DNA of 64,000 nucleotides from Desulfobulbaceae bacterium (GTDB lineage Bacteria > Desulfobacterota > Desulfobulbia > Desulfobulbales > Desulfocapsaceae). This document shows, piece after piece, positions 8,051 to 16,701 of the stretch. A program made the position numbers and the translations under genes. Every line of letters starts with the position of its first letter. The stretch's first letter is position 1. The stretch covers positions 1-64,000 of the forward strand of contig JAABSV010000007.1 of NCBI GenBank assembly GCA_011390165.1, written 5' to 3'. The notes below the pieces were generated by a model that saw nothing but the letters and a program-made list of their open reading frames with translations, was not told where the DNA came from and did no database searches.

Positions 8051-8992
8051 TCAGCCAAGGCGCACAGCGCCGATCAACTCCCGCACCGAGGAGAGATTTT
8101 CTTCCTGAACATAGCGGGCAATTCCAGCCACCACCTCTTCGCTCACCCGCGGGTTGATGAAATTGGCGGTGCCGATCTGCACGGCGGTGGCCCCGGCCAG
8201 GAGAAACTCCAGGGCGTCCTCGGCCGAATCGATGCCGCCAATCCCCACCACCGGAATCTTTACCGCCCGGGCCACCTGGAAAACCATGCGCAGCGCCACC
8301 GGTTTGATCGCCGGGCCGGAGAGGCCGCCGATCACATTGGCCAGAGCCGGCCGCCGGCTCTTCAGGTCGATGGCCATACCGATCAGGGTGTTGATGAGGG
8401 ACAGGGAGTCGGCACCTGCCTCCTCCACTGCCCGGGCAATGGTGGTGATATCGGTGACATTTGGCGACAGCTTGACCATCACCGGCACCGCCGCCCGCCC
8501 CTTGACCGCTTTGGTGACTGCCGCCGCCATCGCCGGGTCGGTGCCGAAGGCCACTCCACCACTCTTCACGTTCGGGCAGGAGATGTTCACCTCGATGGCG
8601 GCAACGCCGGGAACCCCAGCCAGCCTGGCGGTGATCTCGGCATATTCGTCCAGGGTATCGCCCAGGATATTGACCACCACCGGCACCCGCAACCCCTCGA
8701 GATAGGGCATCTTTTCGGTAATGAAGCGATCTACCCCGACGTTCTGCAACCCTATGGCGTTCAGCATGCCGCAGGCGGTTTCAACGATCCGGGGCGGCGG
8801 GTTGCCGGCCCGGGGATGGAGGGAAATGCCCTTGACGATCACCCCCCCCAGGCAGTGCAGATCCATCAGTTGGGCAAACTCCCGGGCGTAGCCAAAGGTA
8901 CCGGAGGCGGTCAGCACCGGGTTGGCCAGAACCAGTGAGCCGATATCAACCCGCAGGTCGGGGCCATTCTGGCCGCTGCTCAGACCATCCAT
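8051..8992 (-). CDS. pyrD: Dihydroorotate dehydrogenase B, catalytic subunit
   Basis: The start is ATG 8992 (MDGLSSGQNGPDLRVDIG), giving 313 aa, the usual class 1B length; a longer frame reads back into pyrK and has no support. Family features include NPVLTASGTFGYARE, NPPPRIVETACGMLNAIGLQN, the active-site Cys segment VNISCPNVKSGG, PVMVKLSPNVTDI, VIGGLSGPAIKP and GIGGIDSAEDALEFLLAGA for FMN phosphate binding. It oxidises dihydroorotate to orotate in pyrimidine synthesis, passing electrons through PyrK to NAD. It overlaps the end of pyrK by 13 bp. Confidence 0.96.
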   Translation of the reverse strand: MDGLSSGQNGPDLRVDIGSLVLANPVLTASGTFGYAREFAQLMDLHCLGGVIVKGISLHPRAGNPPPRIVETACGMLNAIGLQNVGVDRFITEKMPYLEGLRVPVVVNILGDTLDEYAEITARLAGVPGVAAIEVNISCPNVKSGGVAFGTDPAMAAAVTKAVKGRAAVPVMVKLSPNVTDITTIARAVEEAGADSLSLINTLIGMAIDLKSRRPALANVIGGLSGPAIKPVALRMVFQVARAVKIPVVGIGGIDSAEDALEFLLAGATAVQIGTANFINPRVSEEVVAGIARYVQEENLSSVRELIGAVRLG

Positions 8993-9768
8993 AGGAGTTC
9001 CTCCGCATCGTACACCGGTCCATCCAGACAGACATGGGTGTAGCCGCCGGCACTGGCCGGCCGGTTGCAGCCGAGGCAGGCCCCCATGCCGCAGGCCATC
9101 ACGCTCTCCACCGACACCTGGCAGGGGAACCCGTGTCGGCGACAATGGCCGGCCACTGCCGCCAGCATCCCCTCCGGACCACAGGCGTAGACCGTGGCGG
9201 CTGCCGGCAGCGGCAGGGAGAAGAGCACCTCGGTAATCAGACCATGGTGGCCCAGAGAGCCATCATCGGTGGCCGGGTGGACACTTCCATACTGGGCGAA
9301 ATCCTCCATGACGACAGCCAGTTCCCCCTTTTGTCGGGCGCCGAGCAGCACCTGGCAGCCGCTTGCTGGGCTGGAGTTTTGCCGGCTGATCTCCCGGGCG
9401 AGAAAGAGCATCGGGGCAATACCCAGCCCGCCGCCGATCAGGACGGCCGGTTGCTCCGGCCGGTAGCGAAACCCCCGTCCCAGTGGGCCGAAGAGGGAGA
9501 GTCTTTCCCCCACCAGACTGCGGGAGAGGATCTCCGTTCCCCGACCCACCACCTTGAAATAGAGTTGCACGCCGCCATCACTGAAGGTCTGGTGGAGGGA
9601 GAAGGGGCGGCGCAGCAGGGGGTCTTTACCCTGGCCGGTTCGGACCATGACAAACTGCCCGGGCTGCGCGTCGCCGGCGATCTGCGGCGCCTGCAGGGTG
9701 AGCCGAAAGGTCTCGGCGGAAAACTGCTCCACTCGAGTAACAGTTGCATTTTCCTGGTATTGTGCCAT
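8980..9768 (-). CDS. pyrK: Dihydroorotate dehydrogenase B, electron-transfer subunit
   Basis: ATG 9768 (MAQYQENATV) is chosen; AAGGA lies about 8 nt upstream, and the upstream in-frame extension has no homology to the family. The product is 262 aa. It has an N-terminal FAD barrel (RPFSLHQTF for flavin binding), a nucleotide-binding fold (VLIGGGLGIAPMLFLA, then VYACGPEGML) and a C-terminal [2Fe-2S] cluster in ACGMGACLGC with a fourth Cys in THVCLDGPV. It transfers electrons from PyrD to NAD. It is the first gene of the pyrK-pyrD unit and is divergent from the prepilin peptidase gene, with 128 bp between starts. Confidence 0.95.
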   Translation of the reverse strand: MAQYQENATVTRVEQFSAETFRLTLQAPQIAGDAQPGQFVMVRTGQGKDPLLRRPFSLHQTFSDGGVQLYFKVVGRGTEILSRSLVGERLSLFGPLGRGFRYRPEQPAVLIGGGLGIAPMLFLAREISRQNSSPASGCQVLLGARQKGELAVVMEDFAQYGSVHPATDDGSLGHHGLITEVLFSLPLPAAATVYACGPEGMLAAVAGHCRRHGFPCQVSVESVMACGMGACLGCNRPASAGGYTHVCLDGPVYDAEELLWMV

Positions 9769-9896
9769 ACTCAGATCCTTGCTTTTTACGGCCTCCCAGT
9801 TCACCGGGTGGTCGCCGGGCGATTTTTTACGCCACCAATACAGAAGCCGGCTGAGAGACACCGCCGGCCGGAAAACCAGCGAACGGGAACCGACCG

Positions 9897-10685
9897 ATGG
9901 CACCCCCTCCCCTTATTCTCTTTACCGTCGGCCTTTTCGGGGCCATAGTCGGCAGCTTCCTCAATGTCGTCATATTCCGCCTGCCGGAGCGGCAGTCGCT
10001 GCTCTTGCCGGCCTCCCACTGCCCGCAATGTCAGACGCCGCTCAGCTGGTTCGAAAATATCCCGCTGCTCAGCTATCTCGTTCTCCGTGGCCGATGCCGC
10101 CACTGTCAGGCGACCATTTCCTGGCAGTACCCTCTGGTCGAACTGCTCACCGCCCTGCTGGCGGTGGCGATCGTCCTCCGTTTCCAGTTCACCTTCGCCG
10201 CTGCCGCCTATTTTCTCTTTGCCGCCGCCCTGCTGGTGATCATCTTCATCGACAGCCGCCTCCAGATCATCCCCGACCCGATCAGCCTGCCAGGGATACT
10301 CCTCGGTTTTCTCTTTGCCCTGGTCAGCGACAGTCTCAGTTGGCAGAGTTCCCTGATTGGTCTTCTTGCCGGTGGCGGGGTCCTCTACGCCGTCGCCCTG
10401 GTCTACCTGCTTTGGCGTAAGATTGACGGGATGGGGGGAGGTGACATCAAGCTGCTGGCAATGATCGGCGCCTGGCTGGGCTGGCAGTCGCTCCCCTTTG
10501 TCATTCTGGTCAGCTCGGCCAGCGGTTCTCTGGTGGGGGTGATCGCCATGCTCCGGCAGAAAAAGGGGGGCCAAAGCCGCATACCCTTCGGGCCCTTCCT
10601 CTCCTTTGCCGCCCTGCTCTACACCTTTTACGGCGAAGAGATCCTCACCTTCTACCACCTCTATCTCACCGGTCAGTGGCCCTGA
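9897..10685 (+). CDS. pilD: Prepilin leader peptidase / N-methyltransferase
   Basis: The protein is 262 aa with about eight membrane segments. The N-terminal cytoplasmic loop has the zinc-type Cys pairs HCPQC and RCRHC. The two aspartates of the aspartic peptidase lie in FIDSRLQIIPDPI and in GMGGGDIKLLAMIGAWLG. The enzyme cleaves type IV pilin and type II secretion pseudopilin leaders and methylates the new N-terminus at the inner membrane. No pilin genes are in the window, so it works on proteins encoded elsewhere. It ends 4 bp from the convergent flavodoxin-like gene. Confidence 0.95.
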   Translation: MAPPPLILFTVGLFGAIVGSFLNVVIFRLPERQSLLLPASHCPQCQTPLSWFENIPLLSYLVLRGRCRHCQATISWQYPLVELLTALLAVAIVLRFQFTFAAAAYFLFAAALLVIIFIDSRLQIIPDPISLPGILLGFLFALVSDSLSWQSSLIGLLAGGGVLYAVALVYLLWRKIDGMGGGDIKLLAMIGAWLGWQSLPFVILVSSASGSLVGVIAMLRQKKGGQSRIPFGPFLSFAALLYTFYGEEILTFYHLYLTGQWP

Positions 10686-10689
10686 GGGC

Positions 10690-11328
10690 TCAGTCCGTCC
10701 CCTGCAGGCTGTCGGCCAGCGCCCGCCCGTGCCGATAGGCCTCGTCCAACTGGGCCCGGGAGTGGCCGTAGGCCGGGTAATAGCGACGGAACCACGATTT
10801 TTCCCGCCGCACCATCTTCCCCCGCAGTTGGAGAAGGAGGCCGATGAAACGCCACGGTTCGGCTATCGGGTGACAAAAGACCAGCGGCGGCGCCACCTCG
10901 GCCGCCCCGCAACCTTGCAGGAGACGGCGGAGGCTCCAGGAATGGAACCGCCAGTAGGAGCGGCAGGAGATCAGCGGCTGGACCCGCTGCCCGCGAAAAA
11001 CCCGTCGGTCATCGCTGTCGAACAGGGCCAGGATCGGCCCGCTTGGCTGGTAGGACCAGGTCGGCCCGGCCAGAATAACCCACTGCCAGTCGCCAAAGCA
11101 GTGGTCCGCCAACGGCTGGACCGGGTCCCTGTGCCGGAAAAAGGTCTGCACCATCGCCAGCAGCAGCCGAAAGGTACTGCGGAAGGGGATCTCATAGGGG
11201 TCAATCGGCTCCAGCCGCTCCACCGAGACGGCAACTCCCCCCTCTTCGAGCCCGTCGATGTATCGTTTCAGCAGCAGTCGGGTCTGCTGGGTGTACGAAT
11301 AATAGACTATCAGTATCCGTTTATTCAC
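10690..11328 (-). CDS. Flavodoxin-like / NAD(P)H oxidoreductase-like protein
   Basis: The protein is 212 aa. The N-terminus, ILIVYYSYTQQTRLLL, is a flavodoxin phosphate-binding loop, and WVILAGPTWSYQPSGPI resembles the second FMN loop with an aromatic stacking residue. The middle and C-terminus are Arg- and Trp-rich (SYWRFHSWSLRRLL) and not typical of small electron-carrier flavodoxins. It is therefore probably a flavodoxin-fold enzyme or a membrane-associated variant. It lies downstream of the dsr operon on the same strand but is cut off from it by a strong terminator. Its substrate is unknown. Confidence 0.75.
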   Translation of the reverse strand: MNKRILIVYYSYTQQTRLLLKRYIDGLEEGGVAVSVERLEPIDPYEIPFRSTFRLLLAMVQTFFRHRDPVQPLADHCFGDWQWVILAGPTWSYQPSGPILALFDSDDRRVFRGQRVQPLISCRSYWRFHSWSLRRLLQGCGAAEVAPPLVFCHPIAEPWRFIGLLLQLRGKMVRREKSWFRRYYPAYGHSRAQLDEAYRHGRALADSLQGTD

Positions 11329-11408
11329 CGTATACCGCTCTCGCCAGACGAACCGCCGATAGTGGCCACACTGTCGCGCTTTTCCCCTAACCCCCCTCTA
11401 TGTACCAG

Positions 11409-11438
11409 AAAAAAAGGCCCCCGACAAGGTCGGGGGCC
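11409..11438 (-). terminator. Rho-independent terminator of the dsr operon
   Basis: A perfect 10-bp stem, GGCCCCCGAC with GTCGGGGGCC and a 3-nt loop, is followed in the minus-strand transcript by seven U residues (A run 11409-11415). It lies about 40 bp after the dsrP stop and is the strongest terminator in the window. Confidence 0.93.
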
Positions 11439-11477
11439 TGACTGCAGTGACGATTGGCAAAGAGAGAAGCGGTGGCG

Positions 11478-12653
11478 CTATGCCTCTACCTCGTGTTCTA
11501 CCCCGACGGCGATCTTGTAGAGCACCGAGACGAGCAGTAAACCGGTGGCCCAGATGCCGAGGGTGATGCCGATCTCGTTGGCGGTGGGATAGTACTCGAC
11601 AACTTCATCGAGCGGGGTGATGGCCAGACCACCCATGACAAAGCCAAGCCCCTTGTCGAGCCAGAGGGCGATGAAGATCATCGCGCAGCCAATCCCGATC
11701 ATCAGGTCGGTACCGCTCTTGGTTATCTTCATATAGGCGAAGAGGGCCAGGGCGCCAAAACAGAGCAACGCCGAACTCCACATGAAGGGGACCAGGTTGT
11801 TGTAGACATGGCCATTGTGCTCAAGCCCGAAGAAGAGATACTCCAGGGAGTGCTTGTGACCGGGGATGTTGGAGTAGAAGCCGACAAAGAACTCCAGGGC
11901 GACAAAGAAGGCATTGATGATCGCCGCATACATGATGATGGTGATCAACTTGTTGATCGCCTCGCGGCCGGCGTCAAAATGGGCCACCCGCTTCATCACC
12001 AGACAGGCGATGACGATCAGCGCCGGTCCGGCGGCGAAGGCCGAGGCGAGAAAGCGGGGGGCGGTGATGGCGGTCAGCCAGAAATGGCGGTCGGGCAAAC
12101 CGCAGTAGAGCATGGCGGTGACGGTATGGATGGAAACGGCAAAGGGGATCGAGATGTAGACGAAGAGATAGACCCACTTCGGCGGCTTCACCTGCTTCCG
12201 TTCGGCGGTGAGAATCACCCAGGCGCAGATGACGTTCAGGCCGAGGTAGCCGAGCAGCACCACCATATCCCAGAAGAGCATCGAGTTGGGGGTGGGGTGG
12301 AGGATCATGTTCAGACCACGCAGCGGCTGGCCGATATCGGCCATGATGAACATCAGACACATGATGATCGCCGAGATGGCAAGAAACTCGCCGAGGATGG
12401 TAATTCGTCCGAACACCTTGTAGTCGTGGACATAAAAGGGGAGAACCAGCATCAGGCCCCCGGCGGCAACCCCGACCAGGAAGGTGAACTGGGAGATGTA
12501 GAGCCCCCAGGCAAGATCACGCCCCATGCCGGTGAGCCCCATGCCGAACAGATACTGTCTGATATAACAGATCGCTCCGACACCGATGAAGGCACTCAGG
12601 AAGGCGAGCCACATCCAGTATCGAGAGTTGCCTTGTAACGCTTTTTCAATCAT
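11478..12653 (-). CDS. dsrP: DsrP, NrfD-family integral membrane subunit
   Basis: The protein is 391 aa with about ten hydrophobic helices, the layout of NrfD/PsrC-type quinone-interacting subunits. Recognisable parts include FLVGVAAGGLMLVLPFYVHDYKV (split across helix 2 and its loop), DIGQPLRG near residue 106 and a Trp/Tyr-rich middle. In the DsrMKJOP complex, DsrP with DsrO forms the module that exchanges electrons with menaquinone. A GAGGG ribosome site lies just before the ATG and the start is 7 nt from the dsrO stop. It is the last gene before the terminator. Confidence 0.96.
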   Translation of the reverse strand: MIEKALQGNSRYWMWLAFLSAFIGVGAICYIRQYLFGMGLTGMGRDLAWGLYISQFTFLVGVAAGGLMLVLPFYVHDYKVFGRITILGEFLAISAIIMCLMFIMADIGQPLRGLNMILHPTPNSMLFWDMVVLLGYLGLNVICAWVILTAERKQVKPPKWVYLFVYISIPFAVSIHTVTAMLYCGLPDRHFWLTAITAPRFLASAFAAGPALIVIACLVMKRVAHFDAGREAINKLITIIMYAAIINAFFVALEFFVGFYSNIPGHKHSLEYLFFGLEHNGHVYNNLVPFMWSSALLCFGALALFAYMKITKSGTDLMIGIGCAMIFIALWLDKGLGFVMGGLAITPLDEVVEYYPTANEIGITLGIWATGLLLVSVLYKIAVGVEHEVEA

Positions 12654-12660
12654 GACACCC

Positions 12661-13464
12661 TCACACTATGTAAAAGACTGATGGTTTCGTCCCCAGGGAC
12701 GGCTTTCTTTGGATGGTATGCTCCCGATCGAGGATCTGGCGGATTTCCGAATGCGGATCGTTCAAGTCGCCAAAGACGATCGCCCCGACCTCCTTGACCG
12801 CCTCGACACAGGCCGGCTCGAGGCCGAGTGCCAGTCGTTCGCTACAGAAATTGCACTTTTCCACCACTCCGCGCATGCGGCTGGCGAATTCGGGGTTGAA
12901 CTCCTTGATATAGGGGCGGGGATCCATCCAGTTGAAGCTCCGGGCACCATAGGGGCAGCCCATCATACAGAAGCGGCAGCCGATGCAGCGGTGGTAGTCC
13001 ATGGCCACGATGCCGTTCTTCTCGAGGACAAAGGTGGCCTTGGTGGGGCAGACCCGCACACAGGGTGGCTCGTCACAGTGGTTGCAGAGCACCAGGTAGT
13101 CGCTCTCCCGGGTGTTTTTGGCTGCGTGGTAGGAGGAGTTCTCCGGGAAGACATTTTCATAGGGCATCTTCCACAACCACTTGATCTCTTCTTTCGGATT
13201 GTCGATCTGCGGGACATTGTGGACCCGGTGGCAGGCATTGATCGCCTTGTTCATCAACTCCGGCTGTCCGTACAGTTTACGCATATCGACCAGCAGACCA
13301 AGGCGGATGCCCTGCGCCGCCTGCTCGGCGGCCGGGGCAGCGGCGCCATGGCCGGCGGCGGCCCGGGTTACACCGGGGGTCAACGAAACCACCGCCGGGG
13401 CGGAGATCCCGGCCAGGGCGGCAACCCCAGCCATCTTGAGGAATTTTCTTCTCTGGGTATCCAT
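12661..13464 (-). CDS. dsrO: DsrO, periplasmic ferredoxin-like iron-sulfur subunit
   Basis: The start at ATG 13464 overlaps the dsrJ stop (TGATG) and gives 267 aa. It begins with a twin-arginine signal (RRKFLKMAG, then a hydrophobic Ala-rich run), so it is exported folded. Cys clusters follow for several [4Fe-4S] centres: CNHCDEPPCVRVCP, CIGCRFCMMGCPYG and CNFCSERL with a later PACVEA. This is the pattern of NrfC/DmsB-type four-cluster subunits. It passes electrons between the DsrJ cytochrome and the DsrP membrane subunit. Confidence 0.96.
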   Translation of the reverse strand: MDTQRRKFLKMAGVAALAGISAPAVVSLTPGVTRAAAGHGAAAPAAEQAAQGIRLGLLVDMRKLYGQPELMNKAINACHRVHNVPQIDNPKEEIKWLWKMPYENVFPENSSYHAAKNTRESDYLVLCNHCDEPPCVRVCPTKATFVLEKNGIVAMDYHRCIGCRFCMMGCPYGARSFNWMDPRPYIKEFNPEFASRMRGVVEKCNFCSERLALGLEPACVEAVKEVGAIVFGDLNDPHSEIRQILDREHTIQRKPSLGTKPSVFYIV

Positions 13465-13865
13465 CAGTGTGTCTCCTTCTTGGTCGCCGCGAGGGTCGGG
13501 GTCAGGTGGCAGTCCCAGCAATAGGGATCGACGGCGGTGTATTCGTGGCAGGGGTCGCAGAACTTCTCCTTATTGCTGTGGCAGGCCATACAGGCCATCT
13601 GCAGCCCCTTGCGGTACTCTTTGCCGGCAACGGTGACCGCAACCCGGTCGCCGTTGCGGAGGACATCGTCGCGCCACTCGTTGAGCAGCACCATGTGGCT
13701 GGACCGCATCTCCTCGGCAGAGGCGACGCACTCTTTTTCCCCGCCAGGTGGCAGTTCCGGTTTGGGCACCGTGCTGGCGGTGGAGAAGGCATTGAACCAG
13801 AGCGGGAAGGTGACCAACAGGACGAAGATTATCAGCCCCGGCACTATTGTTGCTTTGTTGTACAT
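13464..13865 (-). CDS. dsrJ: DsrJ, triheme cytochrome c
   Basis: The protein is 133 aa. An uncleaved-type N-terminal membrane helix (about residues 6-24) precedes a periplasmic domain with three c-type haem motifs: CMACH (92-96), CDPCH (103-107) and CWDCH (116-120). Cys46 in GGEKECVASA is the conserved extra cysteine that in characterised DsrJ proteins can ligate one haem, giving unusual His/Cys coordination. It belongs to the periplasmic side of DsrMKJOP. Maturation needs the cytochrome c assembly system, of which a CcsA-like gene is present at 21.8 kb. Confidence 0.97.
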   Translation of the reverse strand: MYNKATIVPGLIIFVLLVTFPLWFNAFSTASTVPKPELPPGGEKECVASAEEMRSSHMVLLNEWRDDVLRNGDRVAVTVAGKEYRKGLQMACMACHSNKEKFCDPCHEYTAVDPYCWDCHLTPTLAATKKETH

Positions 13866-13895
13866 GTGGTTGGCTCCTCTTAGAGTCAGGACGTT

Positions 13896-15524
13896 CTAGA
13901 GCAGGGTACGTAAACCGTCATCCAGTTCGGCGCGGTTTTCCCCGGGGATGATCAGGGCATTGGCCACCAATTCGGTGAGTCCGCAAACACGTACGTCAGG
14001 GTTCCAGTAGTTCATCAGCGAGGTCAGGGTCGCCCGGTCGATGGCGCAGACACAGGCCAGCATGTTCACGCCGTGCTTGTCGTGGACATACTTCACGGCG
14101 TTGGCGCGGGGGAGACCGGAGCGCATGCGCAGCTCCATGATCTCGTCGGTGTTCAGACCGGTGCCGGAGCCGCAGCAAAAGGTCTGCTCGCGGATGGTGT
14201 TTTCCGGCATCTCCACCCAGTCGACCACATGGTCAAGGATGTAGCGGGGCTCATCGAGCAGCCCCATGGCGCGGGCGGTATTACAGGAGTCGTGCCAGGT
14301 GGCCTTGACATGGCTGTTGCGGCTCTTGTCGAACTTGAGCTTGCCGTGGCGGATCAGGTCGGCGGTGAATTCGCTGATATGGACCATTTTGGTTGAGGCG
14401 GCATTGTCGAAGACCGTGCCGGTGATCGGCGATACCGGCACCTCGAGGAAGTCGGCAGGGCCGTTCATGGTATCCATGTACTGGTGGATAACCCGCCACA
14501 TATGACCGCACTCGCCGCCGATGATGTACTTGACACCCAGGCGCTTGGCCTCGGCGTACATCTTGGCGTTGAGTTTTTTCATCGCCTCGTTGTTGGTGAA
14601 GAGGCCGAAGTTGCCGCCCTCGGAGGCATAGGTCGACCAGGTGTAATCAAGTCCCAGAGACTCGAAGAGGGCCATGTAGCCCATGGCGGTGTAGAGACCG
14701 GGTTCGGCAAAGACGTCGGCGGAGGGAGTGATGAAGAGGATCTCCGCCCCCTTGCGATTGAAACTGATATTGGGGCGGACGCCGGTGAGATTCTCGACAT
14801 CGTCGACCAGAAACTCGACATTGTCCTTAAAGGTGTGGGGCTGCAGCCCCATGTGGTTGCCGGTACGGTTGGAGTTAGAGACCGGCTCGAGGATCCAGTT
14901 GATCCCCACCCCCACCAGATGGAGGAGTTCGCGGAGCATCATGGTCACTTCGGCAGTGTCGATACCGTAGGGACAGAAGACCGAACAGCGCCGACATTCG
15001 GTGCACTGGTAGGAGTACATGAACCACTCCTTGAGCACGGCCACGGTCATCTCCCGGCAACCTGCCATCTTGCCGAGAATCTTGCCGGCCAGGGTGAAGT
15101 CGTTGCGGTAGACCGAGCGGAGCAACTCGGCCCGCAGGACCGGCATGTTCTTCGGGTCACCGGTGCCGAGGAAGAAGTGGCACTTGTCGGCGCAGGCACC
15201 GCAGCGAACACAGCAATCCATGAAAATCTTCAGCGAGCGGAACTTGTCCAGCCGCTCGGCAAGCCCCTTGATAATGATCTCCTTCCAGTTTTCCGGCAGT
15301 TTCCAGTCCTCGTCCTCCGGGGACCACTCCCGGGAGTTGGGGAAATGGAGACCGGACTGGCTGTCGAGATAGGCAACCTTCTCGGCCTTGGCCGGATAGG
15401 CATAATTCCCCGATTTGAAGACCACAGGCAGCTCCGTCCACTCCCTGGTGGGAATCGCCCCGGTCGCCAGGGTTGGCCCCTGCACCACGCTTTCCGCTAG
15501 TTGTTGTAATTTGGGAACTGACAT
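13896..15524 (-). CDS. dsrK: DsrK, HdrD-like iron-sulfur subunit
   Basis: The protein is 542 aa. Two ferredoxin-type [4Fe-4S] motifs lie at about residues 106-117 (CVRCGACADKCH) and 177-188 (CTECRRCSVFCP). The C-terminal half has CCG-type cysteines (GGECGHMW, WHDSCNTARAMG, EQTFCCGSGTG) for the unusual noncubane cluster of the heterodisulfide-reductase family. It is the cytoplasmic catalytic subunit of DsrMKJOP and acts on the DsrC trisulfide or disulfide formed during sulfite reduction. A GAG-rich ribosome site precedes ATG 15524, and a 71-bp repeat-filled gap separates it from dsrM. Confidence 0.97.
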   Translation of the reverse strand: MSVPKLQQLAESVVQGPTLATGAIPTREWTELPVVFKSGNYAYPAKAEKVAYLDSQSGLHFPNSREWSPEDEDWKLPENWKEIIIKGLAERLDKFRSLKIFMDCCVRCGACADKCHFFLGTGDPKNMPVLRAELLRSVYRNDFTLAGKILGKMAGCREMTVAVLKEWFMYSYQCTECRRCSVFCPYGIDTAEVTMMLRELLHLVGVGINWILEPVSNSNRTGNHMGLQPHTFKDNVEFLVDDVENLTGVRPNISFNRKGAEILFITPSADVFAEPGLYTAMGYMALFESLGLDYTWSTYASEGGNFGLFTNNEAMKKLNAKMYAEAKRLGVKYIIGGECGHMWRVIHQYMDTMNGPADFLEVPVSPITGTVFDNAASTKMVHISEFTADLIRHGKLKFDKSRNSHVKATWHDSCNTARAMGLLDEPRYILDHVVDWVEMPENTIREQTFCCGSGTGLNTDEIMELRMRSGLPRANAVKYVHDKHGVNMLACVCAIDRATLTSLMNYWNPDVRVCGLTELVANALIIPGENRAELDDGLRTLL

Positions 15525-15541
15525 CGTTATCTCATCCTCTT

Positions 15542-15589
15542 AAACTGGTTCGTAAGCTTGTTCGCAAGCTGGTTGGCAAACAGGTTTCG
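15542..15589. repeat. 12-bp degenerate tandem repeat between dsrM and dsrK
   Basis: Four consecutive 12-mers read AAACTGGTTCGT, AAGCTTGTTCGC, AAGCTGGTTGGC and AAACAGGTTTCG. They fill most of the 71-bp gap between the dsrM stop and the dsrK start. The other dsr junctions overlap or are spaced by at most about 30 bp. Confidence 0.8.
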
Positions 15590-15595
15590 GGACCC

Positions 15596-16618
15596 TTATG
15601 CGGCATCTTTATCCGGAGCAAGCTCCTTTTCCACCGGAATACCGGCATCCACCATGAACGTCCGGAACTCATCTTCGTAGCCGGCGTAGGAGTGCGGGGT
15701 AATGGGCGGATTCCAGGGGTTGATGTGGCGAACGGCGCGGCTGTTGTTCCTCAGGTTCCTGGTCGGGCTGAGGAAGACCCCGCCCAGATGCATCAGCTTG
15801 CTGAAGGGGAAATAGGCAAGCAGAACGCAGACCAGAAAGAGATGGATGTAGAAGATCGCCCCGATCTCGGCGCCGATGGTCGGGGAGAAGGTGACCAGGC
15901 CGACGGTCAGCTGTTTGATGTTGACGATATCGATGTCGCTGCGGAAAAGATAGCGCATCAGCACCCCGCTGAAGGCTATGGCAAAGATCAGCACCAGCGG
16001 AAAGTAGTCGGTCATCAGCGAGATGACCCGGGTATGGCGGTTGACCAGGCGGCGGGAAAAGAGGAGAACACAGCCAAGGATGAGGGTGACATCCGTGATG
16101 TACCAACCCGGGGCGCCAACCTGAAAGATGCCGTCAAGAAACTCCAGCCAGGTCAGCCACACCGGTACCGGGTCGAGGAAGAGGCGGAGATGGCGCACCA
16201 CCACAGCGAGAAACGAGTAATGGAAAATCAGCGCAAAGAGCCAGAGCCACTTGGAGGACTCGTAGGTGATGTGCGGGCCGCTGTAGATCTCTGATTTGGT
16301 GTTGCGGAAAAGAGAGCGGAAGGTGACAACCTCCAGGAACATCCGGGCCACCACCTCGGCGGTGGTGTTCGGTGCCTCGAGCCGGTTGTGTTTGATGAAA
16401 TCAAGCGATTTTCCTTGTCCGCAGGTGGTCTGGATGGGAAAGGGCACCGGTGATTTGGCCCACTGCACCACCCGGTAGATAAAGCCACCGAGGAAGATCA
16501 GCAGGGCCAGATACGGCAGGGCCACCCCGAACAGATAGGGCATCCCCGGGATCTGGGATCCGAGCCAAGCAATCAGAACCATCGCGATGACTGCCAGGAA
16601 TGAGAAGGCGTACTTCAT
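15596..16618 (-). CDS. dsrM: DsrM, NarI-like cytochrome b membrane subunit
   Basis: The protein is 340 aa with about six membrane helices. The family is diheme cytochrome b of the NarI type. His residues for haem are visible in membrane segments near ALIFHYSFLAVVVRHLRLF and in AIFYIHLFLVCVLLAYFPFSKLMHLGG (two segments of one helix and loop). It oxidises menaquinol and feeds electrons to DsrK. A GAGGT ribosome site lies before ATG 16618. It is the first complex subunit gene of the operon, after the RsbRD_N gene. Confidence 0.95.
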   Translation of the reverse strand: MKYAFSFLAVIAMVLIAWLGSQIPGMPYLFGVALPYLALLIFLGGFIYRVVQWAKSPVPFPIQTTCGQGKSLDFIKHNRLEAPNTTAEVVARMFLEVVTFRSLFRNTKSEIYSGPHITYESSKWLWLFALIFHYSFLAVVVRHLRLFLDPVPVWLTWLEFLDGIFQVGAPGWYITDVTLILGCVLLFSRRLVNRHTRVISLMTDYFPLVLIFAIAFSGVLMRYLFRSDIDIVNIKQLTVGLVTFSPTIGAEIGAIFYIHLFLVCVLLAYFPFSKLMHLGGVFLSPTRNLRNNSRAVRHINPWNPPITPHSYAGYEDEFRTFMVDAGIPVEKELAPDKDAA

Positions 16619-16701
16619 TTCTTACCTCGCTTCAGTTGAACTGTTTGTGGTACCCGAGGCAAAGGGAAGACCGCACTCCCCCCTTCCGCCATCGAGACCA
16701 G

